Shown here piece by piece: positions 25,401 to 33,813 of a stretch of DNA of 64,000 bases. Every line of letters starts with the position of its first letter. Positions within the stretch are counted from its first letter, which is position 1. Where the stretch lies: NCBI RefSeq assembly GCF_023520895.1, contig NZ_CP026029.1, positions 5,084,001 to 5,148,000 on the forward strand. The letters run 5' to 3'. A program made the position numbers and the translations under genes. The DNA comes from Paenibacillus sp. PK3_47 (GTDB lineage: Bacteria; Bacillota; Bacilli; Paenibacillales; Paenibacillaceae). Under the pieces are notes generated by a model. The model was given only the letters and a program-made list of their open reading frames with translations, was not told where the DNA came from and searched no databases.

Positions 25401-28170
25401 TGCACCGCCGACAGTAGGCACGTATTCTCCTGTAAACGCGGCAACAGGTATAGCTAAAGATGCTAATCTTGTACTTACGTTCAGTGAGAATGTGACGAAG
25501 GCCGATGGCAACATTAAAATTTACAGCAGTACGGATAGCGATAATGCATTAATGACCATTTCTGTTAATACTCCGTATGTAACGGTCCAGAACAATATGG
25601 TGACAATTAATCCGCCTATCGACCTGGCTTATGCTACTAACTATTATGTGACTATCGAGCCTAGTGCATTTAAAGGTGCCGGAGGCAGCTACTTTGCCGG
25701 TATCTCTGACAGCACCACCTGGCAGTTCACTACAACTGCTGCACCGGATACAACAGCACCAACTGTAATTGCATTTTCACCTGTGCCCGGGGCAGAAGGC
25801 GTCGCAATTGCATCCAGTCTGACCCTTACATTCAGCGAGAATATAGTGGCCGGGGAAGGCAATATTGTAATTTTCAATAGTGCAACTGACAAACCAGTAG
25901 CAAACATTTTAGCCAAGGATGTATCCATCGTAAATAATGTCGTGACGATTCATCCGACGAACGTTCTGGAGTATGGTAAAGGTTACTATGTAGCGATTGA
26001 ATCCGGGGCCTTTAAAGATTTGGCAGGCAATTATTATGCAGGACTTGCTGGCCACTCAGGCGAAACTGTCTGGTTCTTCAGAACAATGAGTGAACCTGAC
26101 AGAATCTCGCCAACGGTAAGCACATATTCACCAGAATCTTGGGCCACAGAAGTAGCCCCTAACACGAATCTGGTTCTTACCTTCAGCGAGAATGTAATGA
26201 AATCGGACGGCAGCATTGAGATTTTTAAAAGCACGGATGAAATCAATCCGGTGGTGACGATCCCGGCTAATTCAGACAGCGTAACGATTGTAGACAACGT
26301 GGTAACGATTAATCCGGCTAACGATCTGGAACATGGTACAAGTTATTTTGTACGTATTACAGAAGGCGCATTTAAAGATCCGTCAGGCAACAGCTTTGCC
26401 GGCATTTCAGGCATCACCGGATGGCGGTTTATGACAACCAGCCTGCCTGATACAGCGGCGCCGCTGGTAACAGCTTTCAGCCCGTCAAATCAAGCTGTAG
26501 ATGTACCGGCGTCTGCTGCGCTTTCGCTCTTCTTTAATGAGAATGTAGTTGCAGGGGATGCAGATTTCGTGATTATGAATGCGGCAGATGATGCAGCCGT
26601 AGCGTCGATTAGAGCGAACAATACAGCGCTAGTCAGCATTACGAATGCTACTGTTACCATTAACACCAATGGTCTGCTGAAACAAGGTGCCAGCTACTAT
26701 GTAGTAGTTCAGCCTGATGCAGTAAGAGATGAGGCAGGTAACAGCTTTGCTGGCTTTGCGGATAAAACTGTCTGGAACTTCGCAACCGTTCCTGTACCTG
26801 TTACGCCAGATCCTGGTCCATCTAATCCTGGCCCATCTGATCCTGGACCATCAGCACCCGGACCTTCAACGCCTGCAGCACCAGCACCTAGTGCTCCATC
26901 CTCTACAACAGAAACGATTCCTGCAAATGTTGAGAATGGTGCAGCACAAGGTTCTACCGTATCATCCGTTTCCATTACCCGTTTGACGGACGCAAGCGGC
27001 ATGAAAAAAGATGAGTTAACGTTCACTGTGGACCAAGTGATCCGGGCAATCAATGAGCTCAAGACAGCCGGATCCAATATTGCCAGAATCATTGTTCCTG
27101 ATACAAATGATGAGGTTACAGAAACAAAGCTGAGCATTCCTGCAGCTTCCGGCAAGCAATTGGCCGATAACCAAATCACTCTGGATATCTTCACCGTGAA
27201 TGCAGAAGTGAAGATACCGGGCAGCTCTATGGCCGGATTCGGCCCGGATATTTATTTCAATCTGGTGCCGCTGAAGTCACAGCAGCAGGCGTCAGATGCG
27301 GAAGCCCGCGCGAAAGCGCAGATTCAAAGTGTAACCGGCGCTACATCGGTAACGCTCGCAGGCCGTCCAATGACAATTGAGACTAACCTGCAAAGCCGTC
27401 CGGTGACGCTCGTATTGCCAATCAGCAATGCTTCGCTGACACCAGCAGAGCTGAACCAGCTGGCGGTATTCATTGAGCACAGCGATGGTACGAAAGAACT
27501 CGTCAAGGGTGAGATTGTACCCTTTGGCCAAACCGGCAAATCCGGTATTCAATTCAGTGTAAATAAATTCAGTACATTTACAGTTGTTCTTGCACAGGAT
27601 CCTGCGGTTGAAGTGAAGGCTTATATGACGGGGTATACCGACGGCACTTTCAAGCCGAACCAAAGCATTACCCGTGCAGAAATTGCCAGCATTATCGCCC
27701 GTACCTTTAACCAGTCACCTGCTATTTCCGGCGCTGCTTACAATGATGTTACTGCCGGACACTGGGCAGTAAATGCAATCAGCCTGGTAAGCAGCAGCGG
27801 AATCATGAAAGGTTATGAGGACGGCAGCTTCAAACCTAACCAAACAATCACAAGAGCCGAAATGGCGACGATTCTGTCCCGTTTGATTACGGTTGCCGGG
27901 GAAAATGCAGTCAGCTTCAGCGATATCACTGGCCATTGGGCTCAGGCAGCTGTAGAAATGACAGCCCGGGCAGGTATCATTACCGGTTATGAGAATGGAA
28001 CCTTCCGTCCGAACCAATCGTTAACACGTGCGGAGGCAGTAACCATCATTAACCGTGCCTTGGGTATCGCTCCATTGACCAGCGCGGCGCAAAAGTGGAC
28101 GGATGTCCCTGCGCAGTATTGGGCATACGGCAACATTCAAGCAGCCTCTGTGGATCACACCGCAGAATAA
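22483..28170 (+). CDS. Giant secreted SLH protein: BNR-type propeller repeats, seven Ig-like repeats, SLH
   Basis: 1,895 residues from TTG 22483 (AAGGGGGAG ends 9 bases upstream; an ATG lies two codons later). The signal peptide is SLKKYISLLLMISMILTGA. Residues about 40-616 hold a dozen or more roughly 45-residue units of the kind KFVAVGDGGKI-hxxSxxGxxW, as in sialidase/BNR or YCF48-like propellers. From about residue 623 follow seven roughly 115-residue Big_5-like Ig repeats (motifs LTFSENV near each start, TIHP or TINP mid-way and WQFTT at the end). A Pro/Ser/Gly linker (nt 26800-26920), a roughly 200-residue beta domain and C-terminal SLH repeats ending SVDHTAE complete it. Anchored to wall polymer; function unknown, probably structural or adhesive. 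A strong terminator follows. Confidence 0.8.
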   Translation: MLMSRSLKKYISLLLMISMILTGAFPAYALPEETAPTSWENLSPLPSGNKVSAVARGGANNATLVVVGEGGVVATSGGSSAWTIRNSGVVKDLNNVIYTGSQFVAVGDKGTVLTSSEGISWINQTGNTTSTTPNLNAIAYGDGKLIAVGDSGTVLTSNDNGAAWNAAVSGVDVNLNDIVYEAGKFVAVGDGGKIINSTNGLNWLEQSSDSTDNLKGISYGGNEFVAVGDKGDIVSAPGALNSWTTKIRFMELAFNSVTYNGNKFVVVGNDGKMIHSINGTDDWSDLIPVANTTNSLLKVTYTGQEHFIVGSNGTMFATINPDGISNWAQYGSIAPSALKAITYANNTYITVGTDGLIGTSTDGRIWSKVVSGTTGDINGVAYGSSKFVAVGANGQILTSSNGTNWSPIMPPVDNTTINSVVYGANGFVGVGNSGKIVTSTDGISWTKASDSKTAKNLTAVAYGNGKYVAVGADGTIVFSLDGVKWEVKTPKEDEDDSKENSEGSKVDARWLNNLNNITYGSDKFVAVGASGTVITSPDNTKGAVYTTDSQVNLNGVASGNGVFMAAGDGGKVFSSDDLWANSHIETTGTTDKLNAIGYFAELNRFIAVGDSGVMIISQPVLNMPRVIGQSPEPSEKDIEVDADLILTFNQKVKAATGKISIHKITDSNPAESVLFEEIPVNDSRVKVIENEVTINPGKDLDKGTEYEVTVTANAFYDESQSVGNVAIENGTWKFKTVAALDTTAPTVETYSPEDEATGVATDAKLTLIFDEDVKAETGYIKVFKRTEGNPEEVETILADSEKVSVDGKTVTISPYNSFEYNTDYYVIIDGEAFQDAAGNKYAGISESTTWNFTTREAPDTTPPTVSTLSPVKGATGVATEADLVLTFSEDVQKGTGNIEIYSSAQGNVQPVIIPVTSENVTVAENVVTINPENNFAYGTSYYVHIADGAFKDASDNNYAGISNNSTWQFTTIGAPPTVGTYSPVNAATGIAKDANLVLTFSENVTKADGNIKIYSSTDSDNALMTISVNTPYVTVQNNMVTINPPIDLAYATNYYVTIEPSAFKGAGGSYFAGISDSTTWQFTTTAAPDTTAPTVIAFSPVPGAEGVAIASSLTLTFSENIVAGEGNIVIFNSATDKPVANILAKDVSIVNNVVTIHPTNVLEYGKGYYVAIESGAFKDLAGNYYAGLAGHSGETVWFFRTMSEPDRISPTVSTYSPESWATEVAPNTNLVLTFSENVMKSDGSIEIFKSTDEINPVVTIPANSDSVTIVDNVVTINPANDLEHGTSYFVRITEGAFKDPSGNSFAGISGITGWRFMTTSLPDTAAPLVTAFSPSNQAVDVPASAALSLFFNENVVAGDADFVIMNAADDAAVASIRANNTALVSITNATVTINTNGLLKQGASYYVVVQPDAVRDEAGNSFAGFADKTVWNFATVPVPVTPDPGPSNPGPSDPGPSAPGPSTPAAPAPSAPSSTTETIPANVENGAAQGSTVSSVSITRLTDASGMKKDELTFTVDQVIRAINELKTAGSNIARIIVPDTNDEVTETKLSIPAASGKQLADNQITLDIFTVNAEVKIPGSSMAGFGPDIYFNLVPLKSQQQASDAEARAKAQIQSVTGATSVTLAGRPMTIETNLQSRPVTLVLPISNASLTPAELNQLAVFIEHSDGTKELVKGEIVPFGQTGKSGIQFSVNKFSTFTVVLAQDPAVEVKAYMTGYTDGTFKPNQSITRAEIASIIARTFNQSPAISGAAYNDVTAGHWAVNAISLVSSSGIMKGYEDGSFKPNQTITRAEMATILSRLITVAGENAVSFSDITGHWAQAAVEMTARAGIITGYENGTFRPNQSLTRAEAVTIINRALGIAPLTSAAQKWTDVPAQYWAYGNIQAASVDHTAE

Positions 28171-28178
28171 TTACAAAT

Positions 28179-28220
28179 AAAAAATCCCTTCCTTGGTCTT
28201 CTGACGGGGAAGGGATTTTT
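28179..28220 (+). terminator. Rho-independent terminator of the SLH giant gene
   Basis: Arms AAAATCCCTTCC and GGAAGGGATTTT around a roughly 15-nt loop, with flanking A- and T-runs, so it may work in both directions. Confidence 0.9.
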
Positions 28221-28246
28221 TAATGAAGAGAGACCGTTATTGCCAA

Positions 28247-28266
28247 TGAGAATGATTATCAATATA
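28247..28266. promoter_or_regulatory. Fur box upstream of the Btr-like regulator
   Basis: TGAGAAT-G-ATTATCA forms a 7-1-7 inverted repeat with one mismatch to the Bacillus Fur consensus. It matches 16 of 19 positions of GATAATGATTATCATTATC when aligned from 28248. It lies about 100 bp before the regulator start. Confidence 0.75.
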
Positions 28267-28367
28267 CTGGAAGTATATAAATCAGTCCAGCATGGGTGGT
28301 GTGCAAGGTAATGGGATCTGTTCAACCCTTACAACAGTCAGCTTCTATAAAAGAACAAGGGAATTCA

Positions 28368-29975
28368 ATGGACTGGGACCGGCTGTCGTTCCGGCTTCTG
28401 TCTGTGCAGGCGCTAAAAGGAACTGGAGAGGCTTATCCTGGGCAGCAGCTGCTTTTCTCTTATGCTCTTGCAGTGGTAACTAATGGTTCTGCACAGTTTA
28501 TCGCTGATCACTCCCAGTATGAGCTGGGTGCAGGTTCGGCGCTGATTCTCCTGCCGGGACAGACCTGTGGAACCGTGCAGCCCGCCGGGGGCCTGGAGAT
28601 GTATATCTTATATTTTGAGGTGTATTCCCACGGAAAGTTAGAAGATACCGGGTATCTTATTCCTGTTAAAGGTATGCGGCTGTATCAGGGGGACGGCCGG
28701 CTGCAGTTCCATCCCTCCAGGGAGATGACTGCCAAATGGAACAGGTTGTGTCTGCTTTCCGGGCAAGCGGACGGGGGTATCGGCTACCGGGATCAGCTTC
28801 ATTTTCAGGAGCTGCTGTACGAGCTCCGGACAGGCACCCTGCACCGTACGCGGGATACAAATTCGGCTCTTGAGCAAGCCAAGCAATACATAGAAGCCCA
28901 TTATACAGAGGCGCTGACCGTGGAACAGATCGCCCAGTCTGCTGATTTCAGCGCTAAATATTTCGTGGATCTGTATAAGAGAAAATATGGTAAAAGCGCA
29001 CTGGAATACGCGGCTGAGCTGCGCCTGCAGCAGGCCAAGCGGCTGATGGCAGAAAGCGGTGCAAAGCTGCGGGATATCGCCCACAAGGTCGGATATGCCG
29101 ATGAATTCTATTTCAGCCGTAAATTCAAGAAGATGATCGGCATACCGCCTGCGGTCTATATGAAGAGCCGCCGGCGCAAGCTGGCCGCGTATACACCGGG
29201 TCTGCTCGGCCAGCTGCTGCCGCTGAATATTACTCCGTACGCGGCGGCGCTGCATCCGAAATGGACGGAATATTATTACCGGAACTACCGTGCCGATATT
29301 CCTGTGCACATCAGCGCCTACCGCAATAATCAGGAGTGGCTGTCCAATATTGAGCTGCTTAAACAGTCTGGAGCTGAGCTTATCCTTGCTCCGCCGGGGC
29401 TGGCAGATGAAGAGAGGGCCGGGCTTGAGCGGATTGCAGATGTGCATGATCTCTTTAGGGAGAGCGCTGACTGGCGCGGACAGCTTCAGGAATTAGCCCG
29501 GTTTCTGGGTGAAGAGTGGCAGTGCGGTCAATGGCTGGAAACCTTCGACTGGGAGGTAAGGGCAGCCAAGGAACACCTGCATGAAGGGGTAAGCCAGCGT
29601 TCTGTCACGGTCCTCCGCATGCTGGGCAGCCAGCTGTTCCTTCACTGCAACGAGGGCATGGCAAGTCTCCTGTACGGTGAGCTTGAGCTGCGTCCGGCTT
29701 ACGAGTGCGGAGAGAAGGTGTACAACGTTCCTGTCACGCCGGCAAGGCTTGCGGAATTGCAGCCGGATTATCTGCTGATGCTGATCCGCCAGGAATACGC
29801 TACCCTTGCGGAATGGAAGAAGCTGCAGAATGATCCGCACTGGCTGAGAATTCCCGCGGTCCAGCATCATCATGTTCATGGACTGAGCTCGGATCCGTGG
29901 CGCGAGGATTCCGCTTACGCCCAGCTGCGGAAGCTTCGCCAGCTTCTGCAGCTGCTTCCGGCCAATCGTCCATAG
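28368..29975 (+). CDS. btr: AraC-family regulator fused to a siderophore-binding domain (Btr-like)
   Basis: About 535 residues, close to the length I recall for B. subtilis Btr. It has an N-terminal cupin-like sensory part (residues 1-150), an AraC-type double HTH at about 165-268 (LTVEQIAQSADFSAKYFVDLY; LRDIAHKVGYADEFYFSRKF) and a C-terminal periplasmic-binding-protein-like domain at about 275-530 (AAALHPKWTEYYYRN, GAELILAPPG, PDYLLMLI). The last domain can bind ferric siderophore and activate uptake genes inside the cell. Several starts are open. The ATG at 28368 has AAGGG 7 bases upstream and gives the family length, whereas 28296 has no site. Fur boxes flank the gene on both sides, and the FeuB-like permease follows. 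Confidence 0.8.
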   Translation: MDWDRLSFRLLSVQALKGTGEAYPGQQLLFSYALAVVTNGSAQFIADHSQYELGAGSALILLPGQTCGTVQPAGGLEMYILYFEVYSHGKLEDTGYLIPVKGMRLYQGDGRLQFHPSREMTAKWNRLCLLSGQADGGIGYRDQLHFQELLYELRTGTLHRTRDTNSALEQAKQYIEAHYTEALTVEQIAQSADFSAKYFVDLYKRKYGKSALEYAAELRLQQAKRLMAESGAKLRDIAHKVGYADEFYFSRKFKKMIGIPPAVYMKSRRRKLAAYTPGLLGQLLPLNITPYAAALHPKWTEYYYRNYRADIPVHISAYRNNQEWLSNIELLKQSGAELILAPPGLADEERAGLERIADVHDLFRESADWRGQLQELARFLGEEWQCGQWLETFDWEVRAAKEHLHEGVSQRSVTVLRMLGSQLFLHCNEGMASLLYGELELRPAYECGEKVYNVPVTPARLAELQPDYLLMLIRQEYATLAEWKKLQNDPHWLRIPAVQHHHVHGLSSDPWREDSAYAQLRKLRQLLQLLPANRP

Positions 29976-30028
29976 TTGTTCCGCAATTTGTCCATGGTAC
30001 TGGTTACCCGCCTTCGTTATACTTCTAA

Positions 30029-30057
30029 TTGATAATCATTATCAATGATATTATCAA
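30029..30057. promoter_or_regulatory. Fur box before the permease operon
   Basis: A perfect 8-1-8 palindrome TTGATAAT-C-ATTATCAA (30029-30045), followed by another ATTATCAA half-site at 30050-30057, giving overlapping Fur sites. It lies 25-50 bp before the first permease gene. A Btr activator site would be expected nearby but could not be defined. Confidence 0.85.
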
Positions 30058-30081
30058 TCCAAAAGTTACATAAAGAGTGGG

Positions 30082-31098
30082 ATGACATTGAAGGGGACAA
30101 GCGGAGTTAAGACAGCTTTTCTGCTGGTGCTGGGGGCTGTGCTCATTATTACTGTTAGCGTATTATCCGTAGCATACGGGACGAAATCCATGAGTTTTGC
30201 TGCGGTCCGGGATGCCGTTTTTCATATGGACCCGGACAATATTGACCATGTGATCGTCCAGACTTCACGGATTCCCCGTACAGCGGGTGCGCTGCTGATT
30301 GGTGCTTTCCTGGCGGTGTCGGGAGCCCTGATGCAGGGGATGACACGAAATTACCTGGCTTCCCCGTCCATTATGGGGATTAGTGACGGTTCGGTATTTG
30401 CTGTTACACTGTGTATGGTATTCCTGCCTGAGGCCTCGTCCATGGCGATGATTCTGTATTCACTTGCAGGTTCCGCACTGGGGGCATTTCTGGTCTTCGG
30501 TATGGCAAAGCTGCTGCCCGGGGGCGTATCTCCGCTGACCCTGGCGGTGCTGGGCACGATCATCGGCACGTTCCTCGGCGGAGTGTCGCAGGCGCTGGCC
30601 GTCTATTTCCAGGTATCGCAAAATATCAGCTTCTGGTACAACGCCCGCCTGCATATGATGGACCCGGCAATGATCAGACTGGCGGTTCCATTCGCCGTTG
30701 TAGGACTGCTGCTTGCCGTGCTGATGGCCCGGCCTGTGACGATGCTGTCGCTCGGAGACGAGACTGCCGCCGGTTTGGGTCTGAAGGTGGGTGCGATCAA
30801 AACGCTGACGATGCTGAGTGTCGTGCTCCTCACCGGAATTTCTGTAGCTATTGCAGGCAAAATCGCTTTTATCGGCCTCATGATTCCGCATATTGCGCGG
30901 TTTCTGGTCGGGCAGGATTACCGCAGAATCATTCCGTTTGCCGCTTTTGCCGGAGCCTTCTTTCTGGCCTTCTGTGATCTTATCAGCCGGTACATTAATT
31001 TTCCGTTTGAGACGCCGGTCGGTGTGGTAACTGCGCTGTTCGGAGTGCCTTTCTTCCTCTATCTGATCAAGACGAGAGGGGGCGGCAGTCATTCCTGA
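30082..31098 (+). CDS. feuB: Iron-siderophore ABC permease, FecCD family (FeuB-like)
   Basis: 338 residues with about ten hydrophobic helices, a BtuC/FecCD fold. The family signature GALMQGMTRNYLASPSIMGI is at about residues 75-95, and the C-terminal GKIAFIGLMIPHIAR plus VGVVTALFGVPFFLYL are characteristic. It moves ferric siderophore across the cytoplasmic membrane with the following permease and an external ATPase (YusV type in Bacillus), which is not encoded here. ATG 30082 is close to AAAGAG. A TTG at 30088 has better spacing and cannot be excluded. The symbol is by analogy with the Btr/BesA context. Confidence 0.75.
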   Translation: MTLKGTSGVKTAFLLVLGAVLIITVSVLSVAYGTKSMSFAAVRDAVFHMDPDNIDHVIVQTSRIPRTAGALLIGAFLAVSGALMQGMTRNYLASPSIMGISDGSVFAVTLCMVFLPEASSMAMILYSLAGSALGAFLVFGMAKLLPGGVSPLTLAVLGTIIGTFLGGVSQALAVYFQVSQNISFWYNARLHMMDPAMIRLAVPFAVVGLLLAVLMARPVTMLSLGDETAAGLGLKVGAIKTLTMLSVVLLTGISVAIAGKIAFIGLMIPHIARFLVGQDYRRIIPFAAFAGAFFLAFCDLISRYINFPFETPVGVVTALFGVPFFLYLIKTRGGGSHS

Positions 31099-31111
31099 GG
31101 ATATTGTGTTA

Positions 31112-32140
31112 ATGAAACCTAAATCCAAGGCACCGGCCTTCTGGAGCCTGTTCCTGCTGATTATGGCCCTGACGGTCATTGGAATTTATATCAGCCTGAC
31201 TAACGGCACGTTTGATATTTCGGCGGGAGATGTTGTGCGCACACTGCTGCGCATTAATCCGGTAGCCGATCATGATCTGGTGATCTTCGAATTCCGGCTT
31301 CCGCGTATTCTGCTCGGGGCACTCGTCGGCTTCGGACTGGGGATTGCCGGGGCAGTGCTGCAGGGGATAACCCGCAACTCGCTGGCAGACCCGGGAATTC
31401 TGGGCATCCATGCGGCTGCCGGAGCTTTTGTGGTTGTGTTCATGTTCTTCACCGGAGGCAGCATCAAAGCGCCGGACTGGATTTCGGTGATGAGCATGCC
31501 GATGTTCGGATTCATCGGCGGTCTGGTATCTATCGTCCTTCTCTACCTGTTTGCCAGGAACCAGGGCGAATTTCATCCGCAGCAGTTAATTCTTGTCGGA
31601 ATCGCCTTAGCCTCGGGCTTCGGAGCGGTAACTCTGTATGTGTCACTCAAGATGGACCCGGAAAACTTCGAAATGGCCACCGTCTGGCTGGCGGGGAGCG
31701 TCTACAATGCCACCTGGGGACAGATCCTCTCCACGCTCCCCTGGCTGGCCATTCTGACTCCGGTCATCTGGCGGCGTGCGGCGGTGCTGGATTTGCTGCA
31801 GCTGCATGAGGTCAGCGTCAAAGGGGTGGGCGTAGCTGTGAACAAGGAGCGGCAGATTTTGCTGCTCTGCTGTGTTGGACTGGTCAGCGCCTGTGTGTCT
31901 GTCTCGGGAAGTATCGGTTTTGTCGGACTGATTGCCCCGCATATTGCCCGGCGCCTGATCGGCAATACCTATAAATATATCGTCCCGTTATGCGGTCTGA
32001 TCGGCATGCTGATGGTGATCCTGGCTGATTTTATCGGCAAAACAGTGTTTGCTCCAACCCAGCTGCCTGTGGGGATTGTGATATCCATTATTGGAGTGCC
32101 GTATTTCATCTTCCTGCTGTTCAGAAACCGTACGAGATAA
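31112..32140 (+). CDS. feuC: Iron-siderophore ABC permease, FecCD family (FeuC-like)
   Basis: About 342 residues, second FecCD permease forming a heterodimer with the previous product. Signature GAVLQGITRNSLADPGILGI lies near residue 85, SGSIGFVGLIAPHIARRLIG near 270-290 and PVGIVISIIGVPYFIFLL at the end. It starts 14 bp after the previous stop. ATG 31112 has GAGG 11 bases upstream, and GTG 31106 is an alternative with 5-base spacing. No binding-protein gene (feuA) lies in the cluster. Confidence 0.75.
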   Translation: MKPKSKAPAFWSLFLLIMALTVIGIYISLTNGTFDISAGDVVRTLLRINPVADHDLVIFEFRLPRILLGALVGFGLGIAGAVLQGITRNSLADPGILGIHAAAGAFVVVFMFFTGGSIKAPDWISVMSMPMFGFIGGLVSIVLLYLFARNQGEFHPQQLILVGIALASGFGAVTLYVSLKMDPENFEMATVWLAGSVYNATWGQILSTLPWLAILTPVIWRRAAVLDLLQLHEVSVKGVGVAVNKERQILLLCCVGLVSACVSVSGSIGFVGLIAPHIARRLIGNTYKYIVPLCGLIGMLMVILADFIGKTVFAPTQLPVGIVISIIGVPYFIFLLFRNRTR

Positions 32141-32182
32141 ACGCCCCGCTGCTTGCGGAGGCCCGGAGGAGAAAATGACAAG

Positions 32183-32938
32183 ATGGGAGTAAAGTATATC
32201 CGCCTTACGGTATACGGACGGGAGCTGGTCATACGTCTGCCTTACAGCTATGGCGTAGAGAACAGGCGGTTTCCGGTAGTATATCTGCAGGACGAAGGCA
32301 GTGTAATGAAGCATACGGCCAATTACCTGGACCACTTGTTCAGAGCTGCGGAGCTGAAGGAACTGATCCTTGTCGGTATCGCTTCTGCGGACCGGAATCA
32401 TGACTATACTCCATGGCCCCTGCCTGCGGTGACCTCTGGAGCACCTGCATTCGGCGGAGGGGGAGAGGACTACCTGAAGGCGCTGGTTGAAGAGATTAAG
32501 CCTTATATCGACAGGAATTACCTGACGCTGGATGAACCGCAGCATACGGGGATTATCGGGTATTCGCTTGGCGGCCTGATCTCGCTGTATGCTTCCTACC
32601 GGTATCCAGGGGTGTTCGGGCGGATTGGCCTGCTCTCGGCATCCTTCTGGTACGAAGGCATTCTTGATTACATGCGGGAACATCCGGTAGAGCGGCCGGA
32701 GCAGCGGATTTATATGTACGTTGGCGATCTGGAAGGCTGCTATAAGACTAATGTGCAAAAAGAAATGGTCGGCCGCACCAGAATGGCGCATCAGCTGCTG
32801 CTTGCACAGGGCTTCGGCAGCGGGAACCTGGTACTCGAAGGCGATCCCGACGGTACTCATGACCTGATGTTTTTCAGCCGGCAGTTTCCTCCGGCACTGA
32901 AGTGGCTGTTCGGAGGGGCACGGCAGTCCGGGGAATAG
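32183..32938 (+). CDS. besA: Siderophore esterase (BesA/IroE-like alpha/beta hydrolase)
   Basis: About 251 residues, an esterase-D/enterobactin-hydrolase type alpha/beta hydrolase. The nucleophile elbow GYSLGG has Ser128. The C-terminal GTHD has the probable catalytic His226. Starting directly with beta strands (MGVKYIRLTVYG), it lacks a signal peptide, so it is cytosolic. In B. subtilis the BesA enzyme in the feu operon opens the bacillibactin trilactone to release iron, and the position here after two permeases supports the same role. The ATG at 32183 follows GGAGGAG at 11 bases. A terminator follows. Confidence 0.8.
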   Translation: MGVKYIRLTVYGRELVIRLPYSYGVENRRFPVVYLQDEGSVMKHTANYLDHLFRAAELKELILVGIASADRNHDYTPWPLPAVTSGAPAFGGGGEDYLKALVEEIKPYIDRNYLTLDEPQHTGIIGYSLGGLISLYASYRYPGVFGRIGLLSASFWYEGILDYMREHPVERPEQRIYMYVGDLEGCYKTNVQKEMVGRTRMAHQLLLAQGFGSGNLVLEGDPDGTHDLMFFSRQFPPALKWLFGGARQSGE

Positions 32939-32969
32939 CCTCAAGATGATTTTACGGATGGAAGGGCTG

Positions 32970-32996
32970 GAGCGGCAGAGATGCCGCTTCTTTTTT
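32970..32996 (+). terminator. Terminator of the siderophore uptake operon
   Basis: Arms AGCGGCA (32971-32977) and TGCCGCT (32982-32988) around GAGA, followed by a C and a run of six T. Confidence 0.85.
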
Positions 32997-33011
32997 GTTT
33001 ATGGCGGCGGA

Positions 33012-33199
33012 TAACTGCAGTTCGTGCAATTAAAAGTCCGCCAAAACTTGGATTCGTAAAAGTAAGTGTATTCTATACAATTAAAATCAGCGAAAGGTGA
33101 TCTTTTGGCAAAATGCGGTCTATATAAGTGTACAAAGTGCAGTTAAAGCGATTGTTATGCCGAATTTGTTGATTTTAGTTGCAGAAAATACAGTTAAAG
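33012..33199. repeat. Cluster I of the TTTAGTTGTA-N5-TACAGTTAAA repeat family
   Basis: Four imperfect palindromes of about 23-27 bp at 33012-33034, 33064-33086, 33126-33148 and 33173-33199, each ending in the form TACARTTAAA or TGCARTTAAA. A decayed fifth may lie at 33232-33251. Spacing is 47-62 bp. The same family recurs at 37357-37542. A 113-codon open frame over these repeats (33097-33438) has no start signal or family match and is not called as a gene. No gene or recognisable signal was found in 33200-33440. Confidence 0.7.
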
Positions 33200-33651
33200 C
33201 CTTCCAGCGAAGTGCTTTGCCTCAGACGGAGTTGCTGCTAAATGCAATTTGCAGGGCGTATCTCAATAATACTTGGATAAAATGGGCAACCTATAACAAC
33301 CTTGATGATCGGTCCATTCCTGTTCCAGAGGTCAGCAGTACCGTTTCTACAGTTAACGCGGGAACAGAAACGGGTAAAAGGATATATTACGCCCTTTTGC
33401 TGCCTGGCAGGAAGGAGAAGGATTTCATTCATTTTTAAATAAATTGTATGAAGAATACCTCTGCTGTGATACAATAGTCCGGTTGGTCAATTGTAGGGTT
33501 ATTACTCTGGAACAGCCGGCACAGCTGTTTGGAAATTTAGGTAGTAAGCGCAGGAAAACGAAGCATTCCAGTGTATTACGGTGAATAACAGAGTATTAAT
33601 GGAGAAATCCTTAGATTTTACAGAGAACATATCAATTTTTGTCGTTTTTTA

Positions 33652-33680
33652 TTGATTTATTGGGAATGTTTCTGTATAAT
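33652..33680 (+). promoter_or_regulatory. SigA promoter of the spermidine genes
   Basis: A -35 TTGATT (33652-33657) and a perfect -10 TATAAT (33675-33680) with an exact 17-bp spacer. It leaves an untranslated leader of about 125 nt before the GTG at 33814, in which no known riboswitch was recognised. A second weaker extended -10, TGATACAAT, ends at 33475. Confidence 0.75.
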
Positions 33681-33813
33681 CAGCGTTGTTGATTTTTCAT
33701 AGGATGTAGCCTGTCAAGCTTGATGAAACGTAAATGAGTGTAGACGAATCGGATCCAGAGCAGCAGCAAGGCTAATAACTAATAACTTAAGCAAATTTAG
33801 GGGGTTATTAATT

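Noticed and set aside
33097..33438. A 113-codon plus-strand open frame after the siderophore operon
   Set aside because: It runs through the palindromic repeats, lacks a ribosome site and matches no family.
33690..33813. Leader of the spermidine operon as a riboswitch
   Set aside because: No known aptamer core was recognised and no terminator-antiterminator pair was seen.
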